From CADCTQ01 sp963844325 (GTDB lineage: Bacteria > Bacteroidota > Bacteroidia > Cytophagales > 172606-1), in contig CAWJNV010000002.1 in the NCBI GenBank assembly GCA_963844325.1, forward strand, positions 3,100,001 through 3,164,000: DNA of 64,000 bases. The letters run 5' to 3'. The position numbers were made by a program, and so were the translations under genes. Shown here piece after piece: positions 35,218 to 44,555 of this stretch (its first letter is position 1; the number at the start of each line of letters is the position of its first letter). The notes beneath the pieces were generated by a model. That model saw only the letters and a list, made by a program, of their open reading frames with translations. It did no database searches and was not told the DNA's origin.

Positions 35218-36261
35218 ATGACCCACCCCACGAGCCGCCGTACCTTTTTAAACCAGAGTGCCGCCCTGGCGGGAACGGCCCTGCTGACCCCTTCCGAATT
35301 TTTTAAGCGAAGCGACACCGACACCCTGGGCCACGGTTCGCACCGGTACCGCGTGGTAGGCGGCTGGGGCGTACTCGATGCCGCCACCACGCCGGTGAAG
35401 GACTGTCACGAAATGGTGCAGGACAAGAAGGGCCGCCTGCTGCTGCTTACCAACGAAACCAAAAACAACGTCATCATCTACAACAAGGACGGCAAACTGC
35501 TTTCCACCTGGGGCAACGACTTCCCCGGCGCCCACGGCCTTACCCTGTGGAACGCGGGCGGCGAGGAGTTCCTGTTCATCACCGACCACGACCGCCACGA
35601 GGTGTACAAGACCACCCTCGACGGCAAAATCCTGATGACGCTCAAGTACCCCGCTGAGGCGGGTATTTACGCCACGGCCGACGAGTTCAAACCCACCGAA
35701 ACGGCCATCGGCCCGAACGGCGACATCTACGTGGCCGACGGCTACGGCAAGAGCTTCGTGACCCAGTACAGCCCCAAGGGCGAGTACATCCGGCACTTCG
35801 GCGGCAAGGGCGACAAGGAAGAAAATATCCGCCAGGCCCACGGGGTGTGCCTCGATGCCCGCGACAAGAAGAACCCGACCCTGCTGGTGACTTCGCGGGA
35901 GGAGAACGCCCTGAAGCGGTTTACGCTGGACGGCAAGCTGCTCAAGACCATCAAATTGCCCGGCGCCTACGTGTGCCGCCCGGTGATCCGCGGCCAGAAC
36001 GTGTACGCCTCGGTGCTGGTGTCGCGCATGCCCTGGGATTCGCGTTCGGGCTTCCTGGTGGTACTCGACAAGAACGACAAACTGGTGTCGGTGCCCGGCG
36101 GCAGCGAACCGGTGTACCAGGACGGGGCATTGCAGCCGCTCACCCAAACGGCCAACCTGTTCAAGCACCCCCACGACGTGTGCGTGGACAACGACGACAA
36201 CCTCTACGTAGCCCAATGGAACTCGGACAAAACCTACCCGGTTAAACTGGAACGCGTGTAG
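35218..36261 (+). CDS. Tat-exported NHL-repeat beta-propeller protein
   Basis: The 347-residue protein has a twin-arginine signal (TSRRTFLNQSAALAGTALLT) and NHL/6-bladed propeller repeats (DKKGRLLLLTNETKNNVIIY; GPNGDIYVADGYGKSFVTQY; HPHDVCVDNDDNLYVAQWNS). The pattern resembles peptidyl-alpha-hydroxyglycine lyase-like propellers but the lyase residues cannot be confirmed. In similar clusters such propellers accompany PSCyt/DUF1501 proteins, so a periplasmic binding or enzymatic role in the same pathway is inferred. It lies between the two copies of the cytochrome pair. Confidence 0.85.
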   Translation: MTHPTSRRTFLNQSAALAGTALLTPSEFFKRSDTDTLGHGSHRYRVVGGWGVLDAATTPVKDCHEMVQDKKGRLLLLTNETKNNVIIYNKDGKLLSTWGNDFPGAHGLTLWNAGGEEFLFITDHDRHEVYKTTLDGKILMTLKYPAEAGIYATADEFKPTETAIGPNGDIYVADGYGKSFVTQYSPKGEYIRHFGGKGDKEENIRQAHGVCLDARDKKNPTLLVTSREENALKRFTLDGKLLKTIKLPGAYVCRPVIRGQNVYASVLVSRMPWDSRSGFLVVLDKNDKLVSVPGGSEPVYQDGALQPLTQTANLFKHPHDVCVDNDDNLYVAQWNSDKTYPVKLERV

Positions 36262-36354
36262 GGGGATATGGCCCCAAGGTAAGGTATGCCATGTCCCGGA
36301 GATATGGCATATTTTTTCCCTGATGATTAGGGGTAATGCGGCGAAAGATCATCT

Positions 36355-37002
36355 ATGCAACAGACACAAGTAAGGATGGGAGACGCACTGCTGAAAACCA
36401 AAACGCACTATACCCCCGAGGAGTACGAGGAACTGGTGCGCAACGCCGGGAGAGGAGAACGGTACGAGTACTACAATGGGATCATTATTCCTTTAGAAGC
36501 GTACACAACGCTCCCACACAATCAGGTTGTGCAGAATGCCGCCGACGTACTGAAGGGGTATTTCTATCCCAAAGGATGCCGGGTGTACACTGAAAGTGTT
36601 AGGCTGGTTGTGAAAAAAGGCATTGAGTACCGCCTCCCGGATGTAATGGCAACCCAGTCCGAGAGGGACGGACAATCCAGAAACGAGAAGCGTGACCCCG
36701 TGGTGCTGGTGGAGGTAGTTTCACCGGCTACGGCTTTCCAGGACCTTGGGGTAAAAGCTGACTCTTATCGGCAAATCCCTTCGCTGCAAGCCTACCTGAT
36801 TGTCAATCCCCAGGAAGTTTGGGTACGGGTGTGCGAACGAAACGCCGGTGGCGACCGGCTGCCCGACCGGTCCTACACCAGCCGCTCCGAAACCTTCACC
36901 TTAACCAACCTGAACCTTCAGATTTCCCTCGCCGAACTGTATCATTTCGTGACAATTTCCGACTCCGAACCGGGCCGAAACCTTGAAAATCAGCGCTATT
37001 AA
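36355..37002 (+). CDS. Uma2 family endonuclease-like protein (DUF820)
   Basis: The 215-residue protein has the Uma2/DUF820 features: TPEEYEELVRNAGRGERYEY near the N-terminus, a nuclease-like core with YRLPDVMATQSE (the P-D) and VVLVEVVSPATAFQDLGVKA (the ExV). That is the PD-(D/E)XK arrangement. The in vivo role of this abundant family is unclear; a nuclease or a transposon-derived function has been proposed. An internal ATG at 36376 is an alternative start. Composition is less GC-rich than the cytochrome genes around it, which suggests separate acquisition. Confidence 0.85.
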   Translation: MQQTQVRMGDALLKTKTHYTPEEYEELVRNAGRGERYEYYNGIIIPLEAYTTLPHNQVVQNAADVLKGYFYPKGCRVYTESVRLVVKKGIEYRLPDVMATQSERDGQSRNEKRDPVVLVEVVSPATAFQDLGVKADSYRQIPSLQAYLIVNPQEVWVRVCERNAGGDRLPDRSYTSRSETFTLTNLNLQISLAELYHFVTISDSEPGRNLENQRY

Positions 37003-37031
37003 ATACTAAATTCTCAATACCCAATACTCCC

Positions 37032-39815
37032 ATGCTCCCACGTTTCCTCCAACATAAACGCAATGTGCTGCTCTCCGGGACGGTGCTGGCCGTGCTGGCC
37101 ACCGTGGTCGTGCGGCCCTGGCACTGGCTGGAGCCGGAAGTAGACTTCAACACGCAGATCAAGCCCATCCTCAACAAGAACTGCATCGCCTGCCACGGCG
37201 GCGTCAAAAAGGCCGAAGGTTTTTCCGTGCTGTTCCGCCACGAAGCCCTGGCCGCCACCAAGTCGGGCAAGCCCGCCATCATTCCCGGCCACGCCGGCGA
37301 CAGCGAAATGATCCGCCGCCTCACCCTCCAGGACCCCGAGCAGCGCATGCCCCTCGATGCGCCGCCCCTCAAGGAAGAAGAGGTAGAACTGCTCCGCAAG
37401 TGGATCGACCAGGGCGCCAAGTGGGGCGACCACTGGGCCTACCAAACGCCGCAACGGCCTGAGGTGCCGAAAGCTGACGTGCCTTCCTTAACGGCCGGCT
37501 TTACGGATGAAAAAGCCGAAGTGAAAGGGTGGGGCCACAACCCGGTGGACCTTTTCGTGCTCGACAAGCTGAATGCCGAGGGCCTCAAGCCGTCCCCCGA
37601 AGCCACCCGCGAAACCCTGCTCCGCCGCGTGAGCCTCGACCTCACGGGCCTGCCCCCGACGCCCCAACTGGCGCAATCCTTCCTGCAGGATACTTCCGCC
37701 GGGGCGTACGAGAAACTGGTGGACCAACTGCTGGCTTCCCCCACCTACGGCGAGAAATGGGCCGCCGCGTGGCTCGACCTGGCCCGCTATTCCGACACCA
37801 AGGGCTACGAACGGGACGCCGGCCGCCAGATCTGGCGCTACCGCGACTGGCTCATCAAAGCATTTAACCAGGACAAGCCCTACGACCAGTTTACCATCGA
37901 GCAGATGGCCGGCGACCTGCTGCCCAATCCCACCGACGACCAGCTCGTAGCCACCGGCTTCCACCGCAACACGATGAACAACGACGAGGGCGGCACCCAG
38001 GACGAGGAGTTCCGCGTGGCGGCCGTTATGGACCGGGTCAATACCACGTGGGACGTGTTCGCGGGCACTACCTTTTCGTGCGTGCAGTGCCACAGCCACC
38101 CCTACGACCCGTTCGTGAACCAGGAGTACTACCAGTTCATGGCCTTCTTCAACAACACCCGCGACGAGGACGTGACCAGCGAAACGCCGACGCTGCGCTT
38201 CTACAAACCCGAAGATTCGCTGAAGCTGGAGGAAGTCAAAACGTGGATCACCAGCCGCAGGGCCGGGCCCGAACAGGTGCGGGACCTGGTGCAGTTCGTG
38301 CGGATCATGGAGCCCAAAATCAACTCCCACGACTTTGATTCCTACAAAAACGCCTCGCTGCTCGACGCCAAGTACTTCGGCTTCCAGCACGGCGGTTCGG
38401 CCCGCATCAAGGGCGTGGACCTGGCGGGCAAAAGCCGGCTGGTGGTGGCCTGGGGCACCGGCATCCGGAAGGCCACCGTTACCGTGCGCCGCGACAGTGC
38501 CGACGGCCCCGTGGTCATGACCCAGCCCGTGCCCAACACCGGCAGCGAATGGAGCGATACCACGCAGATTTTTACGCTGCCCCCATTGACCGGGAAGCGC
38601 GACCTGTACCTTTCGCTGGACGGCCCGCAGGACCCCAAAAAATGGGTGATGATCAAATGGGTTGCTTTCCGGTCGCACCTGCCGGGGCAAACGGCCGACA
38701 AGTTGGACGAGACGGACCGCAAGCTGGCCGAACTCCTCAACGCCGACGCGGAAACCACGCCCGTAATGCTTGACGGCACGGGCATGCTGGCCCGCAAAAC
38801 CCACGCGTTCGTGCGGGGCAACTGGCTGGTGAAGGGCCCCGAGGTAACGCCCGCCGTACCCAAGTCGCTGCCGCCGATGGCGAAAGGGTTGCCCCGCAAC
38901 CGCCTCGGCCTGGCCCGCTGGATGGCAAGCCGCCAGCACCCCCTCACGGCCCGGGTGGCCGTCAACCGCTTCTGGGAACAACTGTTCGGCACGGGCCTGG
39001 TGGAAACGACCGAGGACTTCGGCACGCAGGGCATTCCGCCCACCCACCGCGAACTGCTCGACTGGCTGGCCGTGGAATTCATGGAAACCCACGGATGGAG
39101 CGTCAAGAAGCTGCTGAAGCAACTGGTGCTGTCGGCCACGTACCGGCAACGGTCGGAGGCAAGCCCGGAACAGGTGGCCAAAGACCCCGCCAACCGGCTG
39201 CTGGCCCGCGGCCCCCGGGTGCGCCTCCCGGCGGAAAGCGTACGGGACCAGGCCCTGGCCGTGAGCGGCCTGCTCAGTCCCAAGATGTACGGCCCGTCGG
39301 TGATGCCGCCGCAGCCCGATGGCATCTGGCAGTCGCCCTACGACGGGGCAACCTGGAAAACCGCTACGGGCGAGGACCGGTACCGCCGGGCGCTCTACAC
39401 CTACTGGAAACGCACCGCCCCGTACCCCTCGATGGTAACCTTCGACAGCCCCAGCCGCGAGTTCTGCCAGGTGCGGCGCATCCGCACCAACACGCCCTTG
39501 CAGGCCCTGGTGACCCTCAACGACACCGTGTACCTGGAAGCGTCGCGCAAACTGGCCGACTGGATGAAGACGCACGAAACCACGCCCGACCGGCGGATCG
39601 GTGCTGCGTACCGGCGGGTGATGGTCCGCGACATTACCCCGGCCAAGCGCGACGTACTCGTGCGGCTCTACCACGACACTGAGAAGCATTACCGGGCCAA
39701 CCCGCTGGAAGCCTGCCAACTGATCGACGACGGGTCGAACGACGCCCAGCGGGCCGCCCTCACGGTGGTAGCCAACACCCTCCTCAACCTCGACGAAGTG
39801 ATTACGAAGGAATGA
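37032..39815 (+). CDS. PSCyt1-DUF1549-DUF1553 cytochrome-type exported protein (copy 2)
   Basis: The 927-residue protein has an N-terminal hydrophobic anchor (NVLLSGTVLAVLATVVVRPW), PSCyt1 with CIACHG (about 52-57), DUF1549 (RVSLDLTGLPPTPQLAQSFL; AAWLDLARYSDTKGYERDAG) with a second haem-type motif CVQCH, a carbohydrate-binding-like insert (about 455-550, RIKGVDLAGKSRLVVAWGTG) and DUF1553 (NRLGLARWMASRQHPLTARV; RRALYTYWKRTAPYPSMVTF). It replaces the LamG insert of copy 1 with a different beta-sandwich, so the two may handle different glycans. Its DUF1501 partner follows 53 bp downstream. Confidence 0.9.
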   Translation: MLPRFLQHKRNVLLSGTVLAVLATVVVRPWHWLEPEVDFNTQIKPILNKNCIACHGGVKKAEGFSVLFRHEALAATKSGKPAIIPGHAGDSEMIRRLTLQDPEQRMPLDAPPLKEEEVELLRKWIDQGAKWGDHWAYQTPQRPEVPKADVPSLTAGFTDEKAEVKGWGHNPVDLFVLDKLNAEGLKPSPEATRETLLRRVSLDLTGLPPTPQLAQSFLQDTSAGAYEKLVDQLLASPTYGEKWAAAWLDLARYSDTKGYERDAGRQIWRYRDWLIKAFNQDKPYDQFTIEQMAGDLLPNPTDDQLVATGFHRNTMNNDEGGTQDEEFRVAAVMDRVNTTWDVFAGTTFSCVQCHSHPYDPFVNQEYYQFMAFFNNTRDEDVTSETPTLRFYKPEDSLKLEEVKTWITSRRAGPEQVRDLVQFVRIMEPKINSHDFDSYKNASLLDAKYFGFQHGGSARIKGVDLAGKSRLVVAWGTGIRKATVTVRRDSADGPVVMTQPVPNTGSEWSDTTQIFTLPPLTGKRDLYLSLDGPQDPKKWVMIKWVAFRSHLPGQTADKLDETDRKLAELLNADAETTPVMLDGTGMLARKTHAFVRGNWLVKGPEVTPAVPKSLPPMAKGLPRNRLGLARWMASRQHPLTARVAVNRFWEQLFGTGLVETTEDFGTQGIPPTHRELLDWLAVEFMETHGWSVKKLLKQLVLSATYRQRSEASPEQVAKDPANRLLARGPRVRLPAESVRDQALAVSGLLSPKMYGPSVMPPQPDGIWQSPYDGATWKTATGEDRYRRALYTYWKRTAPYPSMVTFDSPSREFCQVRRIRTNTPLQALVTLNDTVYLEASRKLADWMKTHETTPDRRIGAAYRRVMVRDITPAKRDVLVRLYHDTEKHYRANPLEACQLIDDGSNDAQRAALTVVANTLLNLDEVITKE

Positions 39816-39868
39816 GGGGACGTGGATGACTGTAAGCAGATGATACAAAACCGATTGACAAGTAGCTG

Positions 39869-41365
39869 ATGGAAAAGCTTTTAGATGAACTGCGGCAACA
39901 GGCCCTGCAAAGCGACACGCGGCGGCACTTCCTGCAAACCTGCTCCACCGGGCTGGGCGCCTTTGCCCTGCAATTCCTGCTGGGCGGCTGCGGCGATAAG
40001 GGACCGAAAGGCCAGCAAGCGGTGGCGGCTCCGGCCACCCCGGGCGACCCCATGACGCCCCGGCCGGCGCAATTCGTGCCCAAGGCCAAACGGGTGATCT
40101 ACATTCACCTGGCCGGTTCGCCCTCCCAACTGGAACTGTTTGACTACAAGCCCGAACTCGCCAAGTACCACGGCAAGGATTGTCCGCAGGAACTGCTGGC
40201 CGGCAAGAAGTTCGCCTTCATCCAGGGCACGCCCAAGATGCTCGGCCCGCAGGGCAAGTTCGCCCAGCACGGCCAGTCCGGCGCCTGGGTGTCCGACTAC
40301 CTGCCGCACCTGCAAGGCGTGGCCGACGAGGTGACCTTTCTGAAGGCCATGTACACCGACCAGTTCAACCACGCCCCGGCCCAACTGCTCATGCACACGG
40401 GCAGTGCCCGCCTCGGCCGGCCCAGCCTCGGGTCGTGGGTCACCTACGGGCTGGGCTCCGAAAACGACGACCTGCCCGGCTTCATCGTGCTGGCCTCCGG
40501 GGGCAAGCAGCCCGACGCGGGCAAAAGTGTGTGGGGCAGCGGCTTCCTGCCCAGCGTGTACCAGGGCGTGCAGTGCCGCACCGACGGCGACCCCGTGCTG
40601 TACGTGTCCAACCCGCAGGGCATGAACCGTGACATTCGCCGCAAAACCATTGATGCCATCAACCAGATCAACCGGCAGCAGTACGATTCGGTGCGCGACC
40701 CCGAAGTGCTGACGCGGATTTCGCAGTACGAGATGGCCTTCCGGATGCAAATGTCGGTGCCCGACGCAATGGACATCAAGGGCGAACCCGAGTCCATCAC
40801 CAAGATGTACGGCGTGGACCCCAACAAGGGCTCCTTTGCCCGCAACTGCCTGCTGGCCCGGCGGCTGGTGGAACGGGGCGTGCGGTTCGTGCAACTCTTC
40901 GACTGGGGCTGGGACACCCACGGCACGAGCAAAGACGGCTCCATTGAGGTGGGCCTGCGCGACAAGTGCCGGGAGTCGGACCAGGCCGTGGCGGCTCTCC
41001 TCAAGGACCTCAGGCAGCGCGGCCTGCTCGACGAGACGCTGGTGGTGTGGGGCGGCGAGTTTGGCCGTACGCCCATGCAGGAAAACCGCGACGGGCAAAC
41101 CCTGCCGTTCATGGGCCGCGACCACCACCTGGAAGCCTTTACCGTGTGGATGGCCGGCGCGGGAGTCAAAAAAGGTTTTTCGTTCGGCGAAACCGACGAG
41201 ATCGGCTACTACGGTGTGAAGGACAAGGTGCACGTGCACGACCTCCAGGCCACCATCCTGCACCTGCTGGGCTTCGACCACGAAAAGTTTACGTTCCCCT
41301 TCCAGGGCCGTCCCTTCCGCCTCACCGACGTGGCCGGCAAGGTGGTGAAGGAGGTACTTGTCTAG
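39869..41365 (+). CDS. DUF1501 domain protein, Tat-exported (copy 2)
   Basis: The 498-residue protein has a twin-arginine signal (SDTRRHFLQTCSTGLGAFAL) followed by LLGGCGDK, which looks like a lipobox, so it may be a Tat-dependent lipoprotein. The DUF1501 body mirrors the first copy (IYIHLAGSPSQLELFDYKPE; RGVRFVQLFDWGWDTHGTSK; GGEFGRTPMQENRDGQTLPF; GRDHHLEAFTVWMAGAGV). It pairs with the copy 2 cytochrome gene. Reaction unknown; the family fold suggests a metal-dependent hydrolase. Confidence 0.92.
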   Translation: MEKLLDELRQQALQSDTRRHFLQTCSTGLGAFALQFLLGGCGDKGPKGQQAVAAPATPGDPMTPRPAQFVPKAKRVIYIHLAGSPSQLELFDYKPELAKYHGKDCPQELLAGKKFAFIQGTPKMLGPQGKFAQHGQSGAWVSDYLPHLQGVADEVTFLKAMYTDQFNHAPAQLLMHTGSARLGRPSLGSWVTYGLGSENDDLPGFIVLASGGKQPDAGKSVWGSGFLPSVYQGVQCRTDGDPVLYVSNPQGMNRDIRRKTIDAINQINRQQYDSVRDPEVLTRISQYEMAFRMQMSVPDAMDIKGEPESITKMYGVDPNKGSFARNCLLARRLVERGVRFVQLFDWGWDTHGTSKDGSIEVGLRDKCRESDQAVAALLKDLRQRGLLDETLVVWGGEFGRTPMQENRDGQTLPFMGRDHHLEAFTVWMAGAGVKKGFSFGETDEIGYYGVKDKVHVHDLQATILHLLGFDHEKFTFPFQGRPFRLTDVAGKVVKEVLV

Positions 41366-41543
41366 CTCAGGATTTACCCGATTATTGGATTGTCAGGATT
41401 ATGGGCGTGATTTTGGGCATTGGTGGGGTGAATTGGCAATGGAAAATGGATAATTGACAATTATTCGGCATATTGATTTTTGATTGGGAAGAGGGGGCGG
41501 TTCTCTTTTTTTTAAGTTCTCCGACAGTTTACACTTCTGATGC
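41366..41543. repeat. Mixed word-repeat gap
   Basis: CAGGATTTACCCGATTATTGG and GGATTGTCAGGATT words (41370-41400) and AATGGAAAATGGATAATTGAC words (41440-41460) fill the gap. No gene is seen. Confidence 0.6.
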
Positions 41544-43160
41544 ATGTTTGGTCAACGGATACTTCTGGCTTTGCAAAAATTGCACGATAAAAAGAATAAC
41601 TTGGGTGTCAGCGACCGCCCTGGCGATCTTTGCACTTTCCCTTCGCGCCCTTTGCGGTTGAGTTTGGGGCTGGCCCTGCTGCTGGCTTCCGCTTCAGCAT
41701 CGGCGCAGACCGCCCAGGCGGAGCCGCCCGAAATCCTGACCTTCCTGGGCCGGTTTCACCCGCTGCTGGTGCACATACCCATCGGCTTCCTGTTCGTGGC
41801 CTTCATGCTGGAAGTGTTTTCGCGGTTCCAGCGGTACCGGGAACTGCGCCACGCCGTCACGTTCATTTTGCTGCTGGGCACCGTCAGCGCCGTGCTGACG
41901 GCGGTGATGGGCTACTTCCTGTCGCTGAGCGGCGGCTACGAAGCCGATACGCTCTTCTGGCACCAGTGGCTGGGCATCGGCGTGGCCGCCCTGTCGGTGC
42001 TGGCCTACGTGCTTAAAGTCAACGCCGACCGCTGGCCGTCCTTCCCGGGGGGCCGGGTGTACTTCCCGGTGTTCGTGCTGGCCGTGTTCCTGACGATGGG
42101 GGCGGGGCACTACGGCGGCGCCCTTACGCACGGCTCCGACTACCTGACCCAGTACATGCCCCAACCCCTGCGGACGCTGGCCGGCCTGCCGCCCCGCCAG
42201 AAGCCGGTGCAGTCGAAGCCCATTACCAACCTGGCCGAGGCCGTGGTGTACCGCGACATCATCCACCCCATCGTGGAAACCCGCTGCGTGAACTGCCACA
42301 ACCCCGACAAGATGAAGGGCGACCTGCGCATGGACCGCCCCGAGCAACTGGTAAAGGGCGGTGAAAGCGGTCCGCTGTTCGTGGCCGGCAATGCCGAGGG
42401 GAGCGAAATGGTGAAGCGGCTGCTGCTGCCCGAAGAACACGACGACCACATGCCGCCCAAGGGCAAGTCGCAGCTTACCAAGGAGCAGGTCGAACTGATC
42501 CGCTGGTGGATCGACGGCGGCGCCTCGTTCGACAAAACGGTGGCCCAGTTCCAGGCTACGCCCGAAGTAAAAGTGATGCTGGCCCGCCTGACCAACGCGG
42601 CTCCCGCTGACGGCCCGCAAGGGGTAATGGCCCTGAAAGTGCCGCCCGCCCCGCCGGCCGCAGTAGCTCAGTTACGCAAAGTTGGAATGTCAATAATGCC
42701 TGTGGCGCAAGGCAGTAACCTGCTCCAGGTAAAGTGGTGGAAGAAGGCCGAAGCGGCCGGCACGGAACCATTCGGGCTCCTGCCCAAAATGGCCCAGCAG
42801 GTTACCTGGCTCGACCTGAGCAACGCCCAACTGCCCGCCGAAGCCTGGAACGTGCTGCCTTCCCTCAAGAACCTTTCCAGGCTCCACCTGCAAGGGAGCA
42901 ACGCCTCCGATGCCGTACTCGTCAAACTCAAAGGCTTGTCGCAACTCGAATACCTCAACCTCTACGGCACGGCCGTTACCGACGCGGGGCTCAAGCACCT
43001 GGAAGGGCTCAAGGGGCTCAAGTCGCTGTACCTCTGGCAGACGCAGGTGACGCCCGAAGGCGTCCGGCAGTTGCAGCAGAAACTGCCCGAACTCCGCGTG
43101 GACCGGGGCTGGGAGGAAAAGTCCGAGAAGGCCGCCGCCGGGATGCTGGGGTTGCCGTAG
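41544..43160 (+). CDS. DUF2231 membrane domain + PSCyt1 haem domain + leucine-rich repeats
   Basis: The protein has four to five membrane helices typical of DUF2231 (LLVHIPIGFLFVAFMLEVFS; HAVTFILLLGTVSAVLTAVM; VFVLAVFLTMGAGHYGGALT), then a cytochrome-like domain with CVNCH and DHMPPKGKSQLTKEQVELIR, and C-terminal LRRs (LTWLDLSNAQLPAEAWNVLP-like; LEYLNLYGTAVTDAGLKHLE). It may pass electrons between the membrane and the exported cytochromes. The start is uncertain: the ATG at 41544 adds 36 residues from an intergenic CTTTGCG-word region, and a TTG at 41652 would begin a tidy signal peptide (LRLSLGLALLLASASASAQ). Confidence 0.85.
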   Translation: MFGQRILLALQKLHDKKNNLGVSDRPGDLCTFPSRPLRLSLGLALLLASASASAQTAQAEPPEILTFLGRFHPLLVHIPIGFLFVAFMLEVFSRFQRYRELRHAVTFILLLGTVSAVLTAVMGYFLSLSGGYEADTLFWHQWLGIGVAALSVLAYVLKVNADRWPSFPGGRVYFPVFVLAVFLTMGAGHYGGALTHGSDYLTQYMPQPLRTLAGLPPRQKPVQSKPITNLAEAVVYRDIIHPIVETRCVNCHNPDKMKGDLRMDRPEQLVKGGESGPLFVAGNAEGSEMVKRLLLPEEHDDHMPPKGKSQLTKEQVELIRWWIDGGASFDKTVAQFQATPEVKVMLARLTNAAPADGPQGVMALKVPPAPPAAVAQLRKVGMSIMPVAQGSNLLQVKWWKKAEAAGTEPFGLLPKMAQQVTWLDLSNAQLPAEAWNVLPSLKNLSRLHLQGSNASDAVLVKLKGLSQLEYLNLYGTAVTDAGLKHLEGLKGLKSLYLWQTQVTPEGVRQLQQKLPELRVDRGWEEKSEKAAAGMLGLP

Positions 43161-43334
43161 GGGGATGGAGGTCCCGGGGTATCAGGAGATTGCGTAATGG
43201 CGTACACAGTCCACTACTTGATGAACTACACCAAAAACGGCTCCTTCCCGCCGTCATGATAAGTTGTTCGTCCGCATAAAATTTTTTACCAACCTGTCGC
43301 AAAACCGCAATAATCAACGCATATACAACCTGCC

Positions 43335-43970
43335 ATGACCACCTTTATCCCCCTCATTCTCGCCCTGTTTTTCGACCTGTTTCCCCAACCGGAATTGGTT
43401 CCGCAAAAAGACAAGTGGACGCCGTTGTTCGACGGCAAAACCCTTAAGGGCTGGCACGCCATTCCCGGTGGGCAGTGGGAGGTGAAGGACGGCGCCATTG
43501 TGGGCACCAGCCCCAAGTCGGACCCGCGTCACGGCCTGCTGGTAACCGACAAAACGTACCGCGACTTTGTGGCCCGCGTCAAATTCAAAGTGCTCAAGGG
43601 CAACAGCGGCTTCTACTTCCGCGTGGACGAAGTAGGCGGCACCGTGGGCGTTCATGGCTTCCAGGCCGAGGTGGAAGACAAGTGGGAGACCGGCGGCCTC
43701 TACGAAACCGGCGGCCGCGAATGGGTCGCCAAAGCCGACACGGCCAACGTCCGCCAATGGATCAAACTTGACCGCACCGGCGCCCAGGACTGGAACCAAC
43801 TGACTGTGTCAGCCAAGGGCGGCAACATCACCGTGTGGCTCAACGGCCACCAGACCGCCCAACTCACCAACGACCCCGGCCGCACCGCGGGCCACCTTGC
43901 CCTCCAACTCCACGGGGGCCAGGACATGCACGTGCTCTACAAGGACGTGGAAGTCCAAGTTGCCGAATGA
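43335..43970 (+). CDS. DUF1080 (3-keto-disaccharide hydrolase-like) exported protein
   Basis: The 211-residue protein has a short signal (TTFIPLILALFFDLF) and one DUF1080 jellyroll: LFDGKTLKGWHAIPGGQWEV at the start, FKVLKGNSGFYFRVDE in the middle and GHLALQLHGGQDMHVLYKDV at the end, the standard family pattern. Some DUF1080 proteins hydrolyse 3-keto-glycosides; others only bind sugars. Together with the cytochrome and DUF1501 genes upstream it suggests an oxidise-then-cleave route for glycosides in the periplasm, an inference from context. Confidence 0.88.
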   Translation: MTTFIPLILALFFDLFPQPELVPQKDKWTPLFDGKTLKGWHAIPGGQWEVKDGAIVGTSPKSDPRHGLLVTDKTYRDFVARVKFKVLKGNSGFYFRVDEVGGTVGVHGFQAEVEDKWETGGLYETGGREWVAKADTANVRQWIKLDRTGAQDWNQLTVSAKGGNITVWLNGHQTAQLTNDPGRTAGHLALQLHGGQDMHVLYKDVEVQVAE

Positions 43971-44084
43971 CGGAATTAGAGAATCACAGAAGTACAGAAT
44001 CATAGCATTGCCGCATCATGGAATTGCCGGGACGTTCGGGAATTCTGTGATTCAACCCTTCAACCCTTTAATCCTTCAATCCAC
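43971..44084. repeat. Imperfect inverted word repeat (AGAATCACAGAA type)
   Basis: GAATTAGAGAATCACAGAAG (43974-43993) is partly inverted as GGAATTCTGTGATTCAACCC (44039-44058), followed by CAACCCTTTAATCCTTCAAT words up to the mscL start. Confidence 0.65.
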
Positions 44085-44549
44085 ATGGGCTTTCTCAAAG
44101 AATTCAAAGAATTTGCCATCAAGGGCAACGTGCTGGACCTGGCCGTAGGCATCATCATCGGTGCGGCCTTCGGCACGGTGGTCAACTCGCTGGTCAACGA
44201 CATCGTCATGCCGCCCATCGGCAAGGTGCTCAAGAACATCGACTTCAAGAACCTGTTTTTGCCCCTCGACGGCAGCACGGCCGGCATCAAGGACCTGGAG
44301 GCGGCCCGCAAAGCCGGGGCCGTGATTGCGTACGGCAACTTTATCCAGAACGTGATCACCTTCATGATCGTCGCCTTTGCCGTGTTCGTGCTGGTGAAGG
44401 GGGCCAATAAACTGCGCCGTAAGGAGGCCGCCAACCCGCCGGTGACGCCGCCCGCCCCCACCCGCGAAGAAATCCTGCTCACCGAAATCCGCGATGCCAT
44501 CCGGGGCGAACGGAGGACCGGATCAGGATTTGCAGGATTGAAGGATTAA
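44085..44549 (+). CDS. mscL: Large-conductance mechanosensitive channel MscL
   Basis: The 154-residue protein has the MscL amphipathic start and TM1 (FAIKGNVLDLAVGIIIGAAF), the loop with VNDIVMPPIGKVLKN, TM2 (NVITFMIVAFAVFVLVKGAN) and a C-terminal helix (EEILLTEIRDAIRGE). As a pentamer it opens under membrane tension to release solutes during osmotic downshock. The final residues TGSGFAGLKD are encoded by the intergenic word repeat GACCGGATCAGGATTTGCAG, so the original C-terminus was probably near GERR. Confidence 0.95.
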   Translation: MGFLKEFKEFAIKGNVLDLAVGIIIGAAFGTVVNSLVNDIVMPPIGKVLKNIDFKNLFLPLDGSTAGIKDLEAARKAGAVIAYGNFIQNVITFMIVAFAVFVLVKGANKLRRKEAANPPVTPPAPTREEILLTEIRDAIRGERRTGSGFAGLKD

Positions 44550-44555
44550 CCGGAG

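Noticed and set aside
37488..39848. Long open frame on the minus strand opposite the second PSCyt/DUF1553 gene
   Set aside because: Composition is that of a complement of GC-rich codons and the opposite strand holds clear DUF1549/DUF1553 motifs.
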